This document shows positions 1-8,646 of a stretch of DNA of 64,000 nt, piece after piece. Positions within the stretch are counted from its first letter, which is position 1; each line of letters starts with the position of its first letter. The notes beneath the pieces are model-generated. The model worked only from the letters and a program-made list of their open reading frames with translations. It made no database searches and was not told the origin of the DNA. This DNA is from Bacillota bacterium (GTDB taxonomy: Bacteria; Bacillota; Clostridia; Lachnospirales; Lachnospiraceae): positions 14,737 to 78,736 of the forward strand of contig JAEZJV010000013.1 in the NCBI GenBank assembly GCA_023415635.1. Reading direction: 5' to 3'. The position numbers and the translations under genes are program-made.

Positions 1-2
1 AG

Positions 3-341
3 GAAGTACTATGGCTATCAGCCATAGATCCTTACCAGCCCTGGGGTAAGAGCCTCCCACACATGCCTGACAGAGCCTTCATGAATATAGCAGGAACTGC
101 AGTAGCCCTTCGGGACGGTGTACCTATGGCGGTTCTTGAGCGGCAGGGAAAAATCTTCAGGGTATTTGATACAGAGGCAATATCCGAAATATTGAAGAGC
201 CTGGTTCAGGATTTTATGAAAAAGCGTATATTTCCGGGAAGCAACCGATTAATATTAAAGGATTATCCAAAGGATTTAACAGAGGAACTGAGTAATGCAG
301 GCTTTAAACGTGAACTGCAGGATTATGTTTTGTATCGATAG
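3..341 (+). CDS. DEAD/DEAH-box helicase, Lhr-like, C-terminal fragment
   Basis: The open frame runs in from the window's left edge, so only the last ~112 residues are present. It continues upstream of the first ATG (63) without a stop. The segment DPYQPWGKSLPH followed by GTAVALRDGVPMAVLERQGK resembles the extreme C-terminus of Lhr-family superfamily-2 helicases, which ends in a small domain with an aspartate-proline motif and a strand-turn-strand carrying LERxG. No helicase motif lies inside the window, so the family rests on this tail alone. The gene ends 68 bp before the DUF2974 gene. Confidence 0.6.
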   Translation, partial: EVLWLSAIDPYQPWGKSLPHMPDRAFMNIAGTAVALRDGVPMAVLERQGKIFRVFDTEAISEILKSLVQDFMKKRIFPGSNRLILKDYPKDLTEELSNAGFKRELQDYVLYR

Positions 342-409
342 ATGAATACTTGATTATGCCAATGATATAAGAGGGAACGAAGGATAATAAGCTGAGAAGG
401 GAGGATTCT

Positions 410-1606
410 ATGTATAATATTCTTGATTATCTCAAATGGCGCGGCGACTTGAGCTTTGCACAGGACGGGTTAAATGAAGTAGATAATTTAATTCTGTCTA
501 CCTTAGCTTATATTGAATTTGACACTATTGTACCCTTTGAAAAGAAATCGGAGCGCATCCTTCTCTCTCAGATTGCAGGTATGGCTTATGATGCAATTGA
601 TTTTGATGCTCCCCGTGCCAAGAATCAGTTCTTTATACAGATAACCAGACTTCTGGTGGAAGCTGCAGCCACGAAGCGTTTTGGTTCTCTGGAGTTATCC
701 CGATATATTAATAGAATTGATCAGGATAATTCGGAGCAGTTCTCTGCGATTGTGTTTTCCATCAATGATCATTTGCACTATATCGCTTTTCGTGGAACGG
801 ATGATTTGCTTGTTGGCTGGAAGGAAGACTTTCAGATGAGCTTTATGGATGAGGTTCAGGCTCAGAAGGATGCTGTAGCTTATGTCAAATACATAATTGA
901 AACCCTTAAAGGGAGTATATATCTTGGTGGTCATTCCAAGGGTGGAAATCTTGCGGTGTATGCAGCAGCCTCCATTAATGAAGAATATAACCGTATTATT
1001 GCAGTGTACAACAATGACGGGCCGGGCTTTCAGGATAAATTTCTGGAAAGTTCGGGATATCATAGGATGCTTCCTAAAATTCACACGATTGTACCAAAAT
1101 CTTCAGTAGTTGGGATACTCATGGAACATCTCGAAGACTATGTTATAGTTAATAGCAATCAAAAGGGTATCGGCGGGCATAGCTCCTTCTCCTGGGAGGT
1201 GATGGGAAACCATTTTGTATATAAACCGGGGTTAATGAAATCCAGTATCATCCTTAACCGAACGCTTCGCCAATGGCTTAACAAAATTTCTGTGGAGGAG
1301 CGGGAAGCATTCGTAGAAGTATTATTCGAGATATTATATGCTTCCGGCCTTGTTACTGTCAGTGGAATTGCAAAGGACAAGCTTTCGGCAGCCAATCATA
1401 TGCTTAAGGCTTTTAAGAATATACAACCGGATACAAAGAAAATGATGAAGCGTCTGATCTATCTTTTTATAGAGGAGGGACAAAAAGTATTGTTTTCCTC
1501 TCTGGAGGAAGATATCAACGGAATAAAGATTGGAAACAAACGTATTATGAACCGTCAGATGAAGGGATACATCACCCTCAGAACATCGGATAAAGATAAG
1601 GATTAA
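410..1606 (+). CDS. DUF2974 (Mbeg1-like) alpha/beta-hydrolase-fold protein
   Basis: 398-residue cytoplasmic protein with no signal peptide or membrane segment. A lipase-type nucleophile elbow GGHSKGGNLAVYAA lies near residues 171-184 (G-x-S-x-G), after a strand HYIAFRGTDD typical of the class-3 lipase/DUF2974 fold, and is followed by NNDGPGF, which could supply the acid. This matches DUF2974, a family of unknown substrate common in Clostridia and Lactobacillales. The start is set by GGGAGG seven bases upstream. Lipase-like fold is well supported; actual esterase activity is inference. Confidence 0.8.
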   Translation: MYNILDYLKWRGDLSFAQDGLNEVDNLILSTLAYIEFDTIVPFEKKSERILLSQIAGMAYDAIDFDAPRAKNQFFIQITRLLVEAAATKRFGSLELSRYINRIDQDNSEQFSAIVFSINDHLHYIAFRGTDDLLVGWKEDFQMSFMDEVQAQKDAVAYVKYIIETLKGSIYLGGHSKGGNLAVYAAASINEEYNRIIAVYNNDGPGFQDKFLESSGYHRMLPKIHTIVPKSSVVGILMEHLEDYVIVNSNQKGIGGHSSFSWEVMGNHFVYKPGLMKSSIILNRTLRQWLNKISVEEREAFVEVLFEILYASGLVTVSGIAKDKLSAANHMLKAFKNIQPDTKKMMKRLIYLFIEEGQKVLFSSLEEDINGIKIGNKRIMNRQMKGYITLRTSDKDKD

Positions 1607-1750
1607 CCGGAATGATAATCTCTGATACTTTTCACGTTTATCCTTACCAAAGTGCTGTATGATGAAAGAAACAGGTAGATTTTGTAATACTCTTTAACCC
1701 TATCAATCAAGATTTTGTTATGTATTTTTATGATACAGGTATAAAAGTGC

Positions 1751-1781
1751 TTGACTTGGAGTGAACTCCAAATATTAAGAT
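1751..1781 (+). promoter_or_regulatory. MerR-type promoter of the aldo/keto reductase operon
   Basis: -35 TTGACT (1751-1756) and -10 TAAGAT (1776-1781) are separated by 19 bp, the overlong spacer typical of MerR-activated promoters. The spacer contains the perfect inverted repeat TTGGAG-TGAA-CTCCAA (1756-1771). The MerR gene is the second gene downstream, so it very likely acts here. Reading is direct from sequence; the regulator-site pairing is inferred. Confidence 0.85.
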
Positions 1782-1826
1782 GAAGTCAGTGACAGTGTAA
1801 AGACAGACGATGAAAGGATGAGTATA

Positions 1827-2786
1827 ATGAAGTATGCAAAATTAGGTAATACCGGGATTGAAGTATCCAGATTATGTGTGGGGTGTATGAGTTTTGGTGA
1901 TCCTGCAAGCAGAATGCATGACTGGACATTAAATGCCTCCGAAAGTGAAGCAATAATCAAGCATGCCTTAGGGCTTGGCATAAATTTCTTTGATACCGCC
2001 AATGTCTATTCGGCAGGTACCAGTGAGGAATATTTGGGGGCAGCAATCAGAAATAATGTAGCCCGTGATAAAGTGGTTATTGCAACAAAGGTGTACTTCA
2101 ATGAAGGGAATCTTTCAAAGGAAGCAATTCCTAGAGAGCTTGATGGATCCTTGAAGCGCCTGGGAACGGATTATGTAGATCTGCTGATTATTCATCGTTT
2201 TGATTATAATACGCCTGTGGAAGAGACGATGGAAGCGCTTCACAGGGTAGTACAATCGGGGAAGGTACGTGCTATTGGAGCATCCGCCATGTACGGATAT
2301 CAATTTGCAAAGCTACAGAATACTGCTGAGAAGAATGGATGGACAAAGTTTGTATCCATGCAAAATCATTACAATCTTCTTTATCGTGAGGATGAGAGAG
2401 AATTAATACCGATTTGCAGGGAGCAGGGTGTAGTACTGACACCATACAGTCCCCTTGCAGCAGGAAGACTATCCAGGCCTTGGTCTGCAGATACGCTGCG
2501 CAGCCAGACGGATGTCGTAGCCGCGGGAAAATATGATAAAACCAAGGATACTGATATAGAAATTGTGAATAGAGTTTCAGAGCTTGCACAAAAGCATAAA
2601 GCTACAATGACTCAGATTGCATTGGCCTGGCATTTTGCCAGGGGGGTGACCTCCCCCATAATTGGAGCAACAAAAGCAAGGTATTTTGATGATGCGGTCG
2701 GCAGCTTCAATATTTCCTTAAGTAACGAAGAAATCGAATATCTGGAAGAACTATATGTTGCTCATAAAATCGTAGGTGCATTATAA
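1827..2786 (+). CDS. Aldo/keto reductase (YajO/Tas-like)
   Basis: 319-residue NADPH-dependent aldo/keto reductase of the (beta/alpha)8 fold. Catalytic tetrad positions are visible: Asp and Tyr in FFDTANVYSAGTSEE (about residues 53-67), Lys in VIATKVYF and His in LLIIHRFDY. The C-terminal cofactor region contains SPIIGATKA. An ATG at 1818 overlaps the AAAGGA ribosome site, so the start is placed at 1827. It is cotranscribed with the MerR gene 34 bp downstream, from a MerR-type promoter at 1751. The substrate is probably a toxic aldehyde or ketone, by analogy with MerR/AKR pairs, but is not shown by sequence. Confidence 0.92.
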   Translation: MKYAKLGNTGIEVSRLCVGCMSFGDPASRMHDWTLNASESEAIIKHALGLGINFFDTANVYSAGTSEEYLGAAIRNNVARDKVVIATKVYFNEGNLSKEAIPRELDGSLKRLGTDYVDLLIIHRFDYNTPVEETMEALHRVVQSGKVRAIGASAMYGYQFAKLQNTAEKNGWTKFVSMQNHYNLLYREDERELIPICREQGVVLTPYSPLAAGRLSRPWSADTLRSQTDVVAAGKYDKTKDTDIEIVNRVSELAQKHKATMTQIALAWHFARGVTSPIIGATKARYFDDAVGSFNISLSNEEIEYLEELYVAHKIVGAL

Positions 2787-2820
2787 GTGTAAGCTGTGAT
2801 CCAGGTTAAGGAGAAATAGT

Positions 2821-3207
2821 ATGACAATTTCAGAAGTGAGTAAGAAATACGACTTATCGCAGGACACCCTGCGTTACTATGAACGGATCGGTCTCCTTCC
2901 CGGTGTCATGAGGAATAAGAGCGGATTGAGGGATTACTCAGAGGATGACTGTAAGTGGGTTGAATTTATTAAATGTATGAGAGGCGCAGGGCTTCCTATT
3001 GAGGTTCTCATAGAATATGTAAATCTGTTTCAACAGGGTGATTCCACTGTAAAAACAAGAAGAGAGCTCCTGATGGAGCAGCGTAGTGTTTTGGTCGAGA
3101 GGATGGAGGAGCTGAGAAAGACCATTGAAAGACTGGATTATAAGATTGAGTACTATGATTCTACAGTAAAACTATTGGAAGCGGGACTAAAAAAACCGGA
3201 GGAGTAA
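2821..3207 (+). CDS. MerR family transcriptional regulator
   Basis: 128 residues. An N-terminal winged helix-turn-helix (TISEVSKKYDLSQDTLRYYERIG split over residues 2-24) is followed by the wing and by a dimerisation coiled coil in residues ~80-120 (MEQRSVLVERMEELRKTIE). The short C-terminal tail and lack of a metal-binding CxC loop fit the small aldehyde- or redox-responsive MerR subgroup rather than metal sensors. Cys44 and Cys52 in the wing region could be redox-active. It follows the reductase gene and probably controls the operon through the palindromic 19-bp-spacer promoter at 1751-1781. Confidence 0.92.
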   Translation: MTISEVSKKYDLSQDTLRYYERIGLLPGVMRNKSGLRDYSEDDCKWVEFIKCMRGAGLPIEVLIEYVNLFQQGDSTVKTRRELLMEQRSVLVERMEELRKTIERLDYKIEYYDSTVKLLEAGLKKPEE

Positions 3208-3228
3208 ACCGATAGAAAATTCAAGCAT

Positions 3229-3264
3229 GGAACAGGGGCAGGAGAATAATCCTGCCCCTGTTCC
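3229..3264 (+). terminator. Long hairpin after the MerR gene
   Basis: A perfect 14-bp stem: GGAACAGGGGCAGG (3229-3242) pairs with CCTGCCCCTGTTCC (3251-3264) across an 8-base loop. No run of T follows (GTTAGGGC), so termination would be inefficient or it serves as a 3' stabilising stem. Confidence 0.6.
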
Positions 3265-3363
3265 GTTAGGGCAGATAGATATTTACCTGCCACATGAATC
3301 ATCGATACAGAAAAATGGTCAAACTATTTCAATAAATTTAAAAAAATCTTAATGGATAAGACG

Positions 3364-3392
3364 TTGACTTGAGAATATAGGTATTATATAGT
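3364..3392 (+). promoter_or_regulatory. Sigma-A type promoter for the SIMPL gene
   Basis: TTGACT (3364-3369), 17 bp, TATAGT (3387-3392). It lies 75 bp upstream of the start codon and just before the palindrome at 3413. Confidence 0.75.
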
Positions 3393-3412
3393 TATACTGT
3401 AATTCAGTTGAG

Positions 3413-3428
3413 CAATGCTTAAGCATTG
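3413..3428. promoter_or_regulatory. 16-bp palindrome, putative operator
   Basis: CAATGCTTAAGCATTG is a perfect palindrome starting 20 bp after the -10 box. The position suits a repressor roadblock. No regulator is obvious next door. Confidence 0.4.
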
Positions 3429-3467
3429 GACTTAATTGATTGCAGTATGCAGTAGGAGGAATATTTT

Positions 3468-4217
3468 ATGAATGAAGTCAACAACAGGAGAGCAATAAGC
3501 AACATAATCGTTGCGATTATCTTAGTAATTGGAGCAATTGCATCTTCAATGATATTAGTTAATGGTGTTGTGAAGGTCAAATCTTCTCAAACTAATATCG
3601 TTGTAACAGGCTCGGCAAAACAAAAGATTACTTCTGACCTGATTGTCTGGACCGGTAGCTTCAGTACACAATCAAATCAGTTACAGGATGCTTATACAAA
3701 GCTTGAAGCAAGCAAACAAAAGGTTTCTGACTATCTTGTAAAGCAAGGTATCGCGAAAGAGGATATTGTATTTTCTTCGATTAATACGAGCATCAATTAT
3801 GTAATGAATGATTATGGAGTTTACACCAATATCATTGACAGCTATCATTTAAGTGAGACGATTACCATAAGCTCCAACGAGATTGAGAAGATTACGGATA
3901 TTTCTAGAAAAGCGACAGAGCTTTTAAGTGAGGACATTGCATTCCAATCCGATCCTCCCCAGTACTTCTATACCAAGCTTGCGGATATGAAGGTGAATAT
4001 GCTGGCAGAAGCAACTAAGGATGCCAAGAAGCGTGCAGAAATGATGGCTGAAAATGCAGGTAATAAGCTGGGTGCTTTAAAGTATGCCGACATGGGTGTT
4101 ATGCAGATCACACCATTGTATTCTAATGAGATTTCTGATTATGGTATTAATGATACCTCTTCATTGGAGAAGGAGATCACCGCAGTCGTACATTGTAAAT
4201 TCGAAATAGCGGAATAG
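3468..4217 (+). CDS. SIMPL (DUF541) domain-containing membrane-anchored protein
   Basis: 249 residues with a single N-terminal membrane helix (residues ~10-32) and an extracytoplasmic SIMPL/DUF541 domain. Family features include the opening strand IVVTGSAKQKITSD, the central DAYTKLEASKQKVSDYL helix and a late helix with ATKDAKKRAEMMAENAGNKLG. SIMPL proteins are widespread envelope proteins of largely unknown function, some stress related. AGGAGG sits 9 bp before the ATG. Monocistronic, with its own promoter at 3364. Confidence 0.88.
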   Translation: MNEVNNRRAISNIIVAIILVIGAIASSMILVNGVVKVKSSQTNIVVTGSAKQKITSDLIVWTGSFSTQSNQLQDAYTKLEASKQKVSDYLVKQGIAKEDIVFSSINTSINYVMNDYGVYTNIIDSYHLSETITISSNEIEKITDISRKATELLSEDIAFQSDPPQYFYTKLADMKVNMLAEATKDAKKRAEMMAENAGNKLGALKYADMGVMQITPLYSNEISDYGINDTSSLEKEITAVVHCKFEIAE

Positions 4218-4478
4218 ATTGTCTTGATAATAGGATATAGTTTGTGTGATCCGAAGAAAATAAAATGATGAATACATAATTTTAGGTTCAGAGCTTTTAC
4301 GGAAAGATTAACGGAGACTGTCGGTCCATCGCAGTCTTGATTATTCCTTAGTAGACTGAACTTAGAGTCGGTAATTCATATGAACGATTATTTCTATCAA
4401 GGTAAGAACCTGGAGATGGAAAAAAATACATTGGTATAATTTTCGAAACAGATGTGTCATATGATTATATAAATACTG
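4218..4478. other. 261-bp intergenic region upstream of the amidase
   Basis: No credible gene. A short hairpin AGACTG/CAGTCT (4315-4320 / 4332-4337) may be a weak terminator of the SIMPL transcript. I could not assign a sporulation promoter for the following amidase with confidence. Confidence 0.4.
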
Positions 4479-5225
4479 ATGCAGGTAAAAACCTTGAAAT
4501 TAAAGCATTGGATCATAGTAGTAATATTTCTGCTTATAGTTATAACGACAGTTTTACTGGATCAAAGCTATGGAGCTATAAAGCACCTAATAAACCGTCG
4601 ACCGGACAGTATAACAATAGTAATCGATGCAGGTCATGGTGGGTTTGACCCGGGAAAAGTGGGAATGAATCATATTCTGGAAAAGGATATTAATTTAAGT
4701 ATTGCGTATAAGCTGAAAAAGCTTCTAGAGTCGGAGGATATACATGTTGTTATGACTAGAAAGGACGATAACGGCTTATATAAGAAATCGGACAGTGACA
4801 AAAAAAGAGTGGATATGAAAAATCGGATTAAAATAATTAATGGCAGTGGAGCGGCATTTGCCATCAGTATTCATCAAAACAGCTATTCATTAGAAACCTG
4901 CCATGGAGCACAGGTATTTTATTATGAGAACTCGGAACAAGGGCAGGTATTGGCAGAAGTACTACAGGAAACCATAAAAAATAATCTGAAGGACGGTAAC
5001 CACAGATTAGCCAAATCTGACAGCAGCTACTACTTACTGAGATATTCAAGCTGCCCTCTGGTCATTGTTGAATGCGGATTTCTGACAAACAGAAGAGAAG
5101 CAGCACTTTTACAAGAGGACAGCTATCAGGATAAGATAGCTGAGGCGATACATCTCGGAATATTGGAATATATGAAGATATCAATGAAAGAGAATAATTA
5201 TTTGAATAAGACTCCGGCTCACTAG
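4479..5225 (+). CDS. cwlD: N-acetylmuramoyl-L-alanine amidase, CwlD-like (Amidase_3)
   Basis: 248 residues. An N-terminal signal anchor (residues ~9-27) precedes an Amidase_3 zinc hydrolase domain. Zinc ligands are His in VIDAGHGGFDPG (~50), Glu in LEKDINLSIA and His in FAISIHQNSY; the catalytic Glu is in IVECGFLTN near residue 198. In spore formers CwlD begins making the muramic-delta-lactam of the spore cortex. Size and single-domain architecture match CwlD (about 240 residues) better than multi-domain autolysins. A weak ribosome site precedes the ATG. Confidence 0.82.
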   Translation: MQVKTLKLKHWIIVVIFLLIVITTVLLDQSYGAIKHLINRRPDSITIVIDAGHGGFDPGKVGMNHILEKDINLSIAYKLKKLLESEDIHVVMTRKDDNGLYKKSDSDKKRVDMKNRIKIINGSGAAFAISIHQNSYSLETCHGAQVFYYENSEQGQVLAEVLQETIKNNLKDGNHRLAKSDSSYYLLRYSSCPLVIVECGFLTNRREAALLQEDSYQDKIAEAIHLGILEYMKISMKENNYLNKTPAH

Positions 5226-5367
5226 TACCTGCTTATATCGATTTATAATCAGTATAGGTGGTTCGATACTACAAAAGCAGTGAGAAAAGCTGAAGAAGCT
5301 ATGACAGGAACTGCTAAAGAGAATATGTTTTAATTGTAACAAAAGGTTTAGTAAAGATTATATTTAG

Positions 5368-5403
5368 ATGCCAATTATCAGGTGATGATTGGCATCATCT
5401 TTT
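5368..5403 (+). terminator. Intrinsic terminator after the amidase gene
   Basis: GATGCCAAT (5368-5376) pairs with ATTGGCATC (5388-5396), 11-base loop, followed by ATCTTTT. Confidence 0.65.
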
Positions 5404-5438
5404 ATAGGATATAGTTATCTGAGATAATAGTAATCTTC

Positions 5439-5500
5439 TTGACAGTAAATGGTAGGTAATGGCATACTAATAGCAGCTAAACAACTGAGCAACTGGTTGC
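5439..5500 (+). promoter_or_regulatory. Promoter and palindromic operator of the broken methyltransferase gene
   Basis: TTGACA (5439-5444), 18 bp, CATACT (5463-5468), then GCAACTGGTTGC (5489-5500) about 20 bp past the -10 and 20 bp before the AAGGAGG ribosome site. The regulatory apparatus looks intact although the gene is frameshifted. Confidence 0.5.
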
Positions 5501-5530
5501 AATATTAAGCAGCTAATAAGGAGGACTTTC

Positions 5531-6105
5531 ATGATACAAACACTTGGTATAATTGAAGTCTTATTATTTTACACAGCGTATTATATCAAATTAATCAGTC
5601 AGAAAAAGAGAGGTATAATTACGAATCAATTAGGACAAGGCAATAAATCTAGAAAGACTATTATCATTGAACTCTTATTAAGAATGATGAGTAGCTTTAT
5701 CGCTGCGTTAATGCTGGTCAGTGCCATACTCAATACATCCTGGTTCAATAGTATAATAATTCGAATAATAGGCTTGTTTGTATTTGCGCTAGGAATATTC
5801 TTTTTTATTGCGGCCATGCTTACAATGAAGGATAGCTGGAGAGCCGGTATTCCTGCGGAAGATAAAACCAAAATGATATCATCCGGTATTTTCAGATACA
5901 GCAGAAACCCCGCATTTTATGATTTGATCTTACATACATAGGAGCTAGTCTAGCTTTTGGCAATCCGGTGCTGTTTATAACTTCTGTCCTTGTTATAATC
6001 CTTATGCATTTGCAGATATTGGAGGAAGAAAAATTTTTAGAGAGGACATTTAAAGAGGATTACAATGCATATAAGAGTAAAGTTGGCAGGTATTTTATAT
6101 TTTAG
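5531..6105 (+). pseudogene. Isoprenylcysteine methyltransferase-like (ICMT/PEMT) membrane protein, frameshifted
   Basis: The first frame (5531-5941) encodes three hydrophobic helices and then FRYSRNPAFY, the start of the ICMT SAM-binding motif, before a premature TAG. Reading on in the neighbouring frame from about 5922 gives FDLTYIGASLAFGNP and later EEEKFLERTFKEDYNAYKS, ending at a stop at 6103-6105. These are the expected remainder of the RNPxYxG...EExxLxxxFxxxYxxY signature. A single base, probably a G of a Gly codon, is missing near 5918-5923. Whole length would be about 191 residues. Either a recent pseudogene or a sequencing error. Confidence 0.85.
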
Positions 6106-6224
6106 ACAGCTATTTGCTAAATGGTAGAGATATATCTTATATACTAATGGGAGAAAACAGATCATGATTTGTGTATAAGTGAGCAGGAAGTTCCAGAAGC
6201 TTATTATAGGAGTTAATAATCAGA

Positions 6225-7634
6225 ATGAATAAGAGTGTAAAGATGCCGAATACAAAATCAACAAGGCAGGAACATATTTATATCGCAATAGATTTAAAAT
6301 CATTTTATGCCTCCGTGGAGTGTATAGAAAGAGGATTAAATCCGCTGAAGACTAACCTTGTGGTAGCTGATCCCACCCGTACAGAGAAGACAATTTGTCT
6401 TGCAGTATCTCCATCCCTTAAGGCCTATGGCATATCCGGCAGAGCCCGTCTATTTGAGGTTCAGCAGAAGCTAAAGGAATATAAACAACGTACAGGAAAA
6501 GAGGTGGAATATATTATTGCTCCACCTCAGATGGCACGCTATATTGAAGTTTCTGCGGAAATCTATGAGACATACCTAAAATATATCAGTCCGGAGGATA
6601 TTCATGTATATAGTATCGATGAGTGCTTTATGGATGTGACGAATTATCTAAGTCTTTATCAGATATCAGCAAAGGAACTGGCAGTGAAAATTATTCATGA
6701 TGTACTTAAGAAGACCGGGATTACAGCCACGGCAGGAATCGGAACCAACCTATATCTGAGTAAGATTGCAATGGATATTGTTGCAAAACATGTAGAGGCA
6801 GATGCAAGCGGTGTGAGAATTGCTGAACTGGATGAGCTGACTTATCGTAGATTGTTATGGGATCATAGGCCGATAACAGATTTCTGGCGAATCGGCGGAG
6901 GTATTGCAAAAAGGCTTGAAGAGAAAGGTCTGAATACAATGGGCGATATTGCCAGAGCATCGTTGCATAATGAGGAACAGTTATATCGTATGCTGGGCAT
7001 TGATGCTGAACTATTGATTGATCATGCATGGGGATATGAACCATGCAGCATAGAAGAGATCAAATCCTATAAGCCAAGTACAAATAGCATTTCATCGGGA
7101 CAGGTTTTACAGTATCCGTATGATTTCAATAAGACAAGAATTATCGTGCAGGAAATGACTGATTTACTGGTACTCGATCTTGTGGATAAGGGACTGGTAA
7201 CAGATAGTCTGACCTTAACTATCGGTTATGACAGATGCAGTATAGAGGAAGGAAATTATAAAGGAGCAGTGACGTATGACCGTTATGGAAGAGCAGTACC
7301 AAAAGCTGCTCATGGTACTGCAAACCTTGGGACTACCAGCTGCAGTACTAAGAAAATCATGTCTGCTATTATGGAGCTTTATGATAGAATTGTAGCAAAG
7401 GAACTCTATGCCAGGCGAGTTACGATTAGTGCCAATAATCTTGTGGAGGAGAAATATGAACAGCTTGATCTTTTTACAGATCCACTAGAACAGGAGAAAG
7501 AGCGTAAGCTGCAGGAGGCCATGCTAAATATTAAAAAGAAGTTTGGAAAGAACGCGATTCTGAAGGGAATAAATTATGAAGAGGGTGCCACTACAAAGGA
7601 AAGAAATAAACAAATTGGTGGACACAGGGCTTAG
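6225..7634 (+). CDS. Y-family translesion DNA polymerase (UvrX/UmuC-like)
   Basis: 469 residues. The palm opens with AIDLKSFYASVECIERG (metal-binding Asp near residue 23) and carries the catalytic YSIDECFMDVT near residue 128. A helix-hairpin-helix thumb region (ITDFWRIGGGIAKRLEEKG) and a little-finger domain follow. The Lys/Glu-rich tail may hold a clamp-binding peptide (LDLFTD). It belongs to the UvrX/UmuC-like branch found with YolD-like partners in Firmicutes. Such genes are usually SOS induced, but no LexA box was recognised. The next gene begins 12 bp downstream, suggesting one operon. Confidence 0.9.
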   Translation: MNKSVKMPNTKSTRQEHIYIAIDLKSFYASVECIERGLNPLKTNLVVADPTRTEKTICLAVSPSLKAYGISGRARLFEVQQKLKEYKQRTGKEVEYIIAPPQMARYIEVSAEIYETYLKYISPEDIHVYSIDECFMDVTNYLSLYQISAKELAVKIIHDVLKKTGITATAGIGTNLYLSKIAMDIVAKHVEADASGVRIAELDELTYRRLLWDHRPITDFWRIGGGIAKRLEEKGLNTMGDIARASLHNEEQLYRMLGIDAELLIDHAWGYEPCSIEEIKSYKPSTNSISSGQVLQYPYDFNKTRIIVQEMTDLLVLDLVDKGLVTDSLTLTIGYDRCSIEEGNYKGAVTYDRYGRAVPKAAHGTANLGTTSCSTKKIMSAIMELYDRIVAKELYARRVTISANNLVEEKYEQLDLFTDPLEQEKERKLQEAMLNIKKKFGKNAILKGINYEEGATTKERNKQIGGHRA

Positions 7635-7646
7635 GAGAGCTATGCT

Positions 7647-8123
7647 ATGGTAAAGAATCCGGTAGGAATGAATGCACAGGCTACACATAATTATGATGAT
7701 ATCATTTATAAGAAATATCCTTTTGATCCTTCAGACAGGATTAAGCATCCAAGAATGTCAATAGAAGACCGGGCAAAAATATTTGCTCCTTTTGCTGCGC
7801 TTAAGGGCTATGAGGAAGCAATTGCATCAAAACAAAAAATCGTGGTACCACGTATAGAATTATCAGAGGAATCAAAGGAGAATTTAGATTTACAGATCGG
7901 GAAAATCGAGCATTTGTTGACAAATGGGCAACATCCAATGATTACAGTAGTCTATTTTCAAAAGGATAAGGAGAGAAGTGAAGACGGTGGAGAATATATT
8001 AAGTTTACGGGTATGGTCTCCAAACTGGAGCTGACCTTACGCATTCTTCAAATCGTTGAAAAAAGGCTGCGGTTGGAGGATATATATAGTATAGAGGGAG
8101 AGGAGTTAGATAGGTTGTGGTAA
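7647..8123 (+). CDS. YolD-like protein, partner of the Y-family polymerase
   Basis: 158 residues, soluble. The segment HPRMSIEDRAKIFAPFAALKG (residues ~35-55) is the hallmark of YolD-like proteins, which lie next to UvrX/UmuC-type polymerases in Firmicutes and have been compared with UmuD. The rest is beta-rich and has no UmuD serine-lysine protease signature. AGGAGAG precedes the ATG, and the 12-bp gap to the polymerase gene supports co-expression and a shared role in lesion bypass. Confidence 0.8.
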   Translation: MVKNPVGMNAQATHNYDDIIYKKYPFDPSDRIKHPRMSIEDRAKIFAPFAALKGYEEAIASKQKIVVPRIELSEESKENLDLQIGKIEHLLTNGQHPMITVVYFQKDKERSEDGGEYIKFTGMVSKLELTLRILQIVEKRLRLEDIYSIEGEELDRLW

Positions 8124-8211
8124 AGAATATGATATGGCAATGCAACAGAGATGGCCGTGTCATTTTTAATGAAATAATTTATACTGCTTAGTAATTAATT
8201 GGGGGAGAAAA

Positions 8212-8577
8212 ATGGAGTATTTAAATCAGAAGGAAATTAAAAAACTATCAAATCCCGGTGTGATTTCAAAGCAATTATTAAATCCGGAAAATTCTGAAAG
8301 TACCAGAGTAACCATTACAGAAGTGCATCTAGAAGCAGGTGCCTGTCAGCCAAGGCATATCCATGATACTTCAGAACAGATATGGTATGCATTGCAAGGG
8401 GACGGTTTATTACTATTAGCAAATGACGAAACTATGGAGTTTCATGCTGGGGATGTTGTTCGCTTTGCAGATAGGGATGTACATGGATTACTTAATCAGT
8501 CAGAGAAGGAATTTGTCTATCTATCGGTTACGTCACCTCCGATAAATTTTTCCTACGCCTATCAAGATAAAAAGTAA
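8212..8577 (+). CDS. Cupin-domain protein
   Basis: 121 residues forming one small beta-barrel cupin. Motif 1 is seen as RHIHDTSEQIWYALQGDG (two His and a Glu as likely metal ligands near residues 46-52) and motif 2 as HAGDVVRFADRDVHG. No fused domain. Ribosome site GGGGGAG. The substrate cannot be told from sequence; small stand-alone cupins act as isomerases, dioxygenases or sensors. Confidence 0.85.
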   Translation: MEYLNQKEIKKLSNPGVISKQLLNPENSESTRVTITEVHLEAGACQPRHIHDTSEQIWYALQGDGLLLLANDETMEFHAGDVVRFADRDVHGLLNQSEKEFVYLSVTSPPINFSYAYQDKK

Positions 8578-8646
8578 GTAACAAAATAGATCAAAGAAGA
8601 AAGGAACGTATGATTTTTACTTCTGAATTAATCATACAAGGTAATT

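Larger units (their letters stand above)
5226..5530. other. 305-bp intergenic region with terminator, promoter and palindrome
   Basis: It holds the terminator at 5368-5403, then a promoter-like TTGACA (5439-5444) with CATACT (5463-5468) after 18 bp, then the palindrome GCAAC-TG-GTTGC (5489-5500) just before the ribosome site of the next gene. The palindrome resembles a MarR-family operator, but no MarR gene is adjacent. No coding region seen. Confidence 0.5.

Noticed and set aside
4454..4648. 64-codon frame overlapping the start of the amidase gene
   Set aside because: Different frame over the amidase signal anchor with no family match; a shadow.
5489..5500. GCAACTGGTTGC as a confirmed MarR operator
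   Set aside because: No MarR gene nearby and only five-base arms; left as a putative operator.
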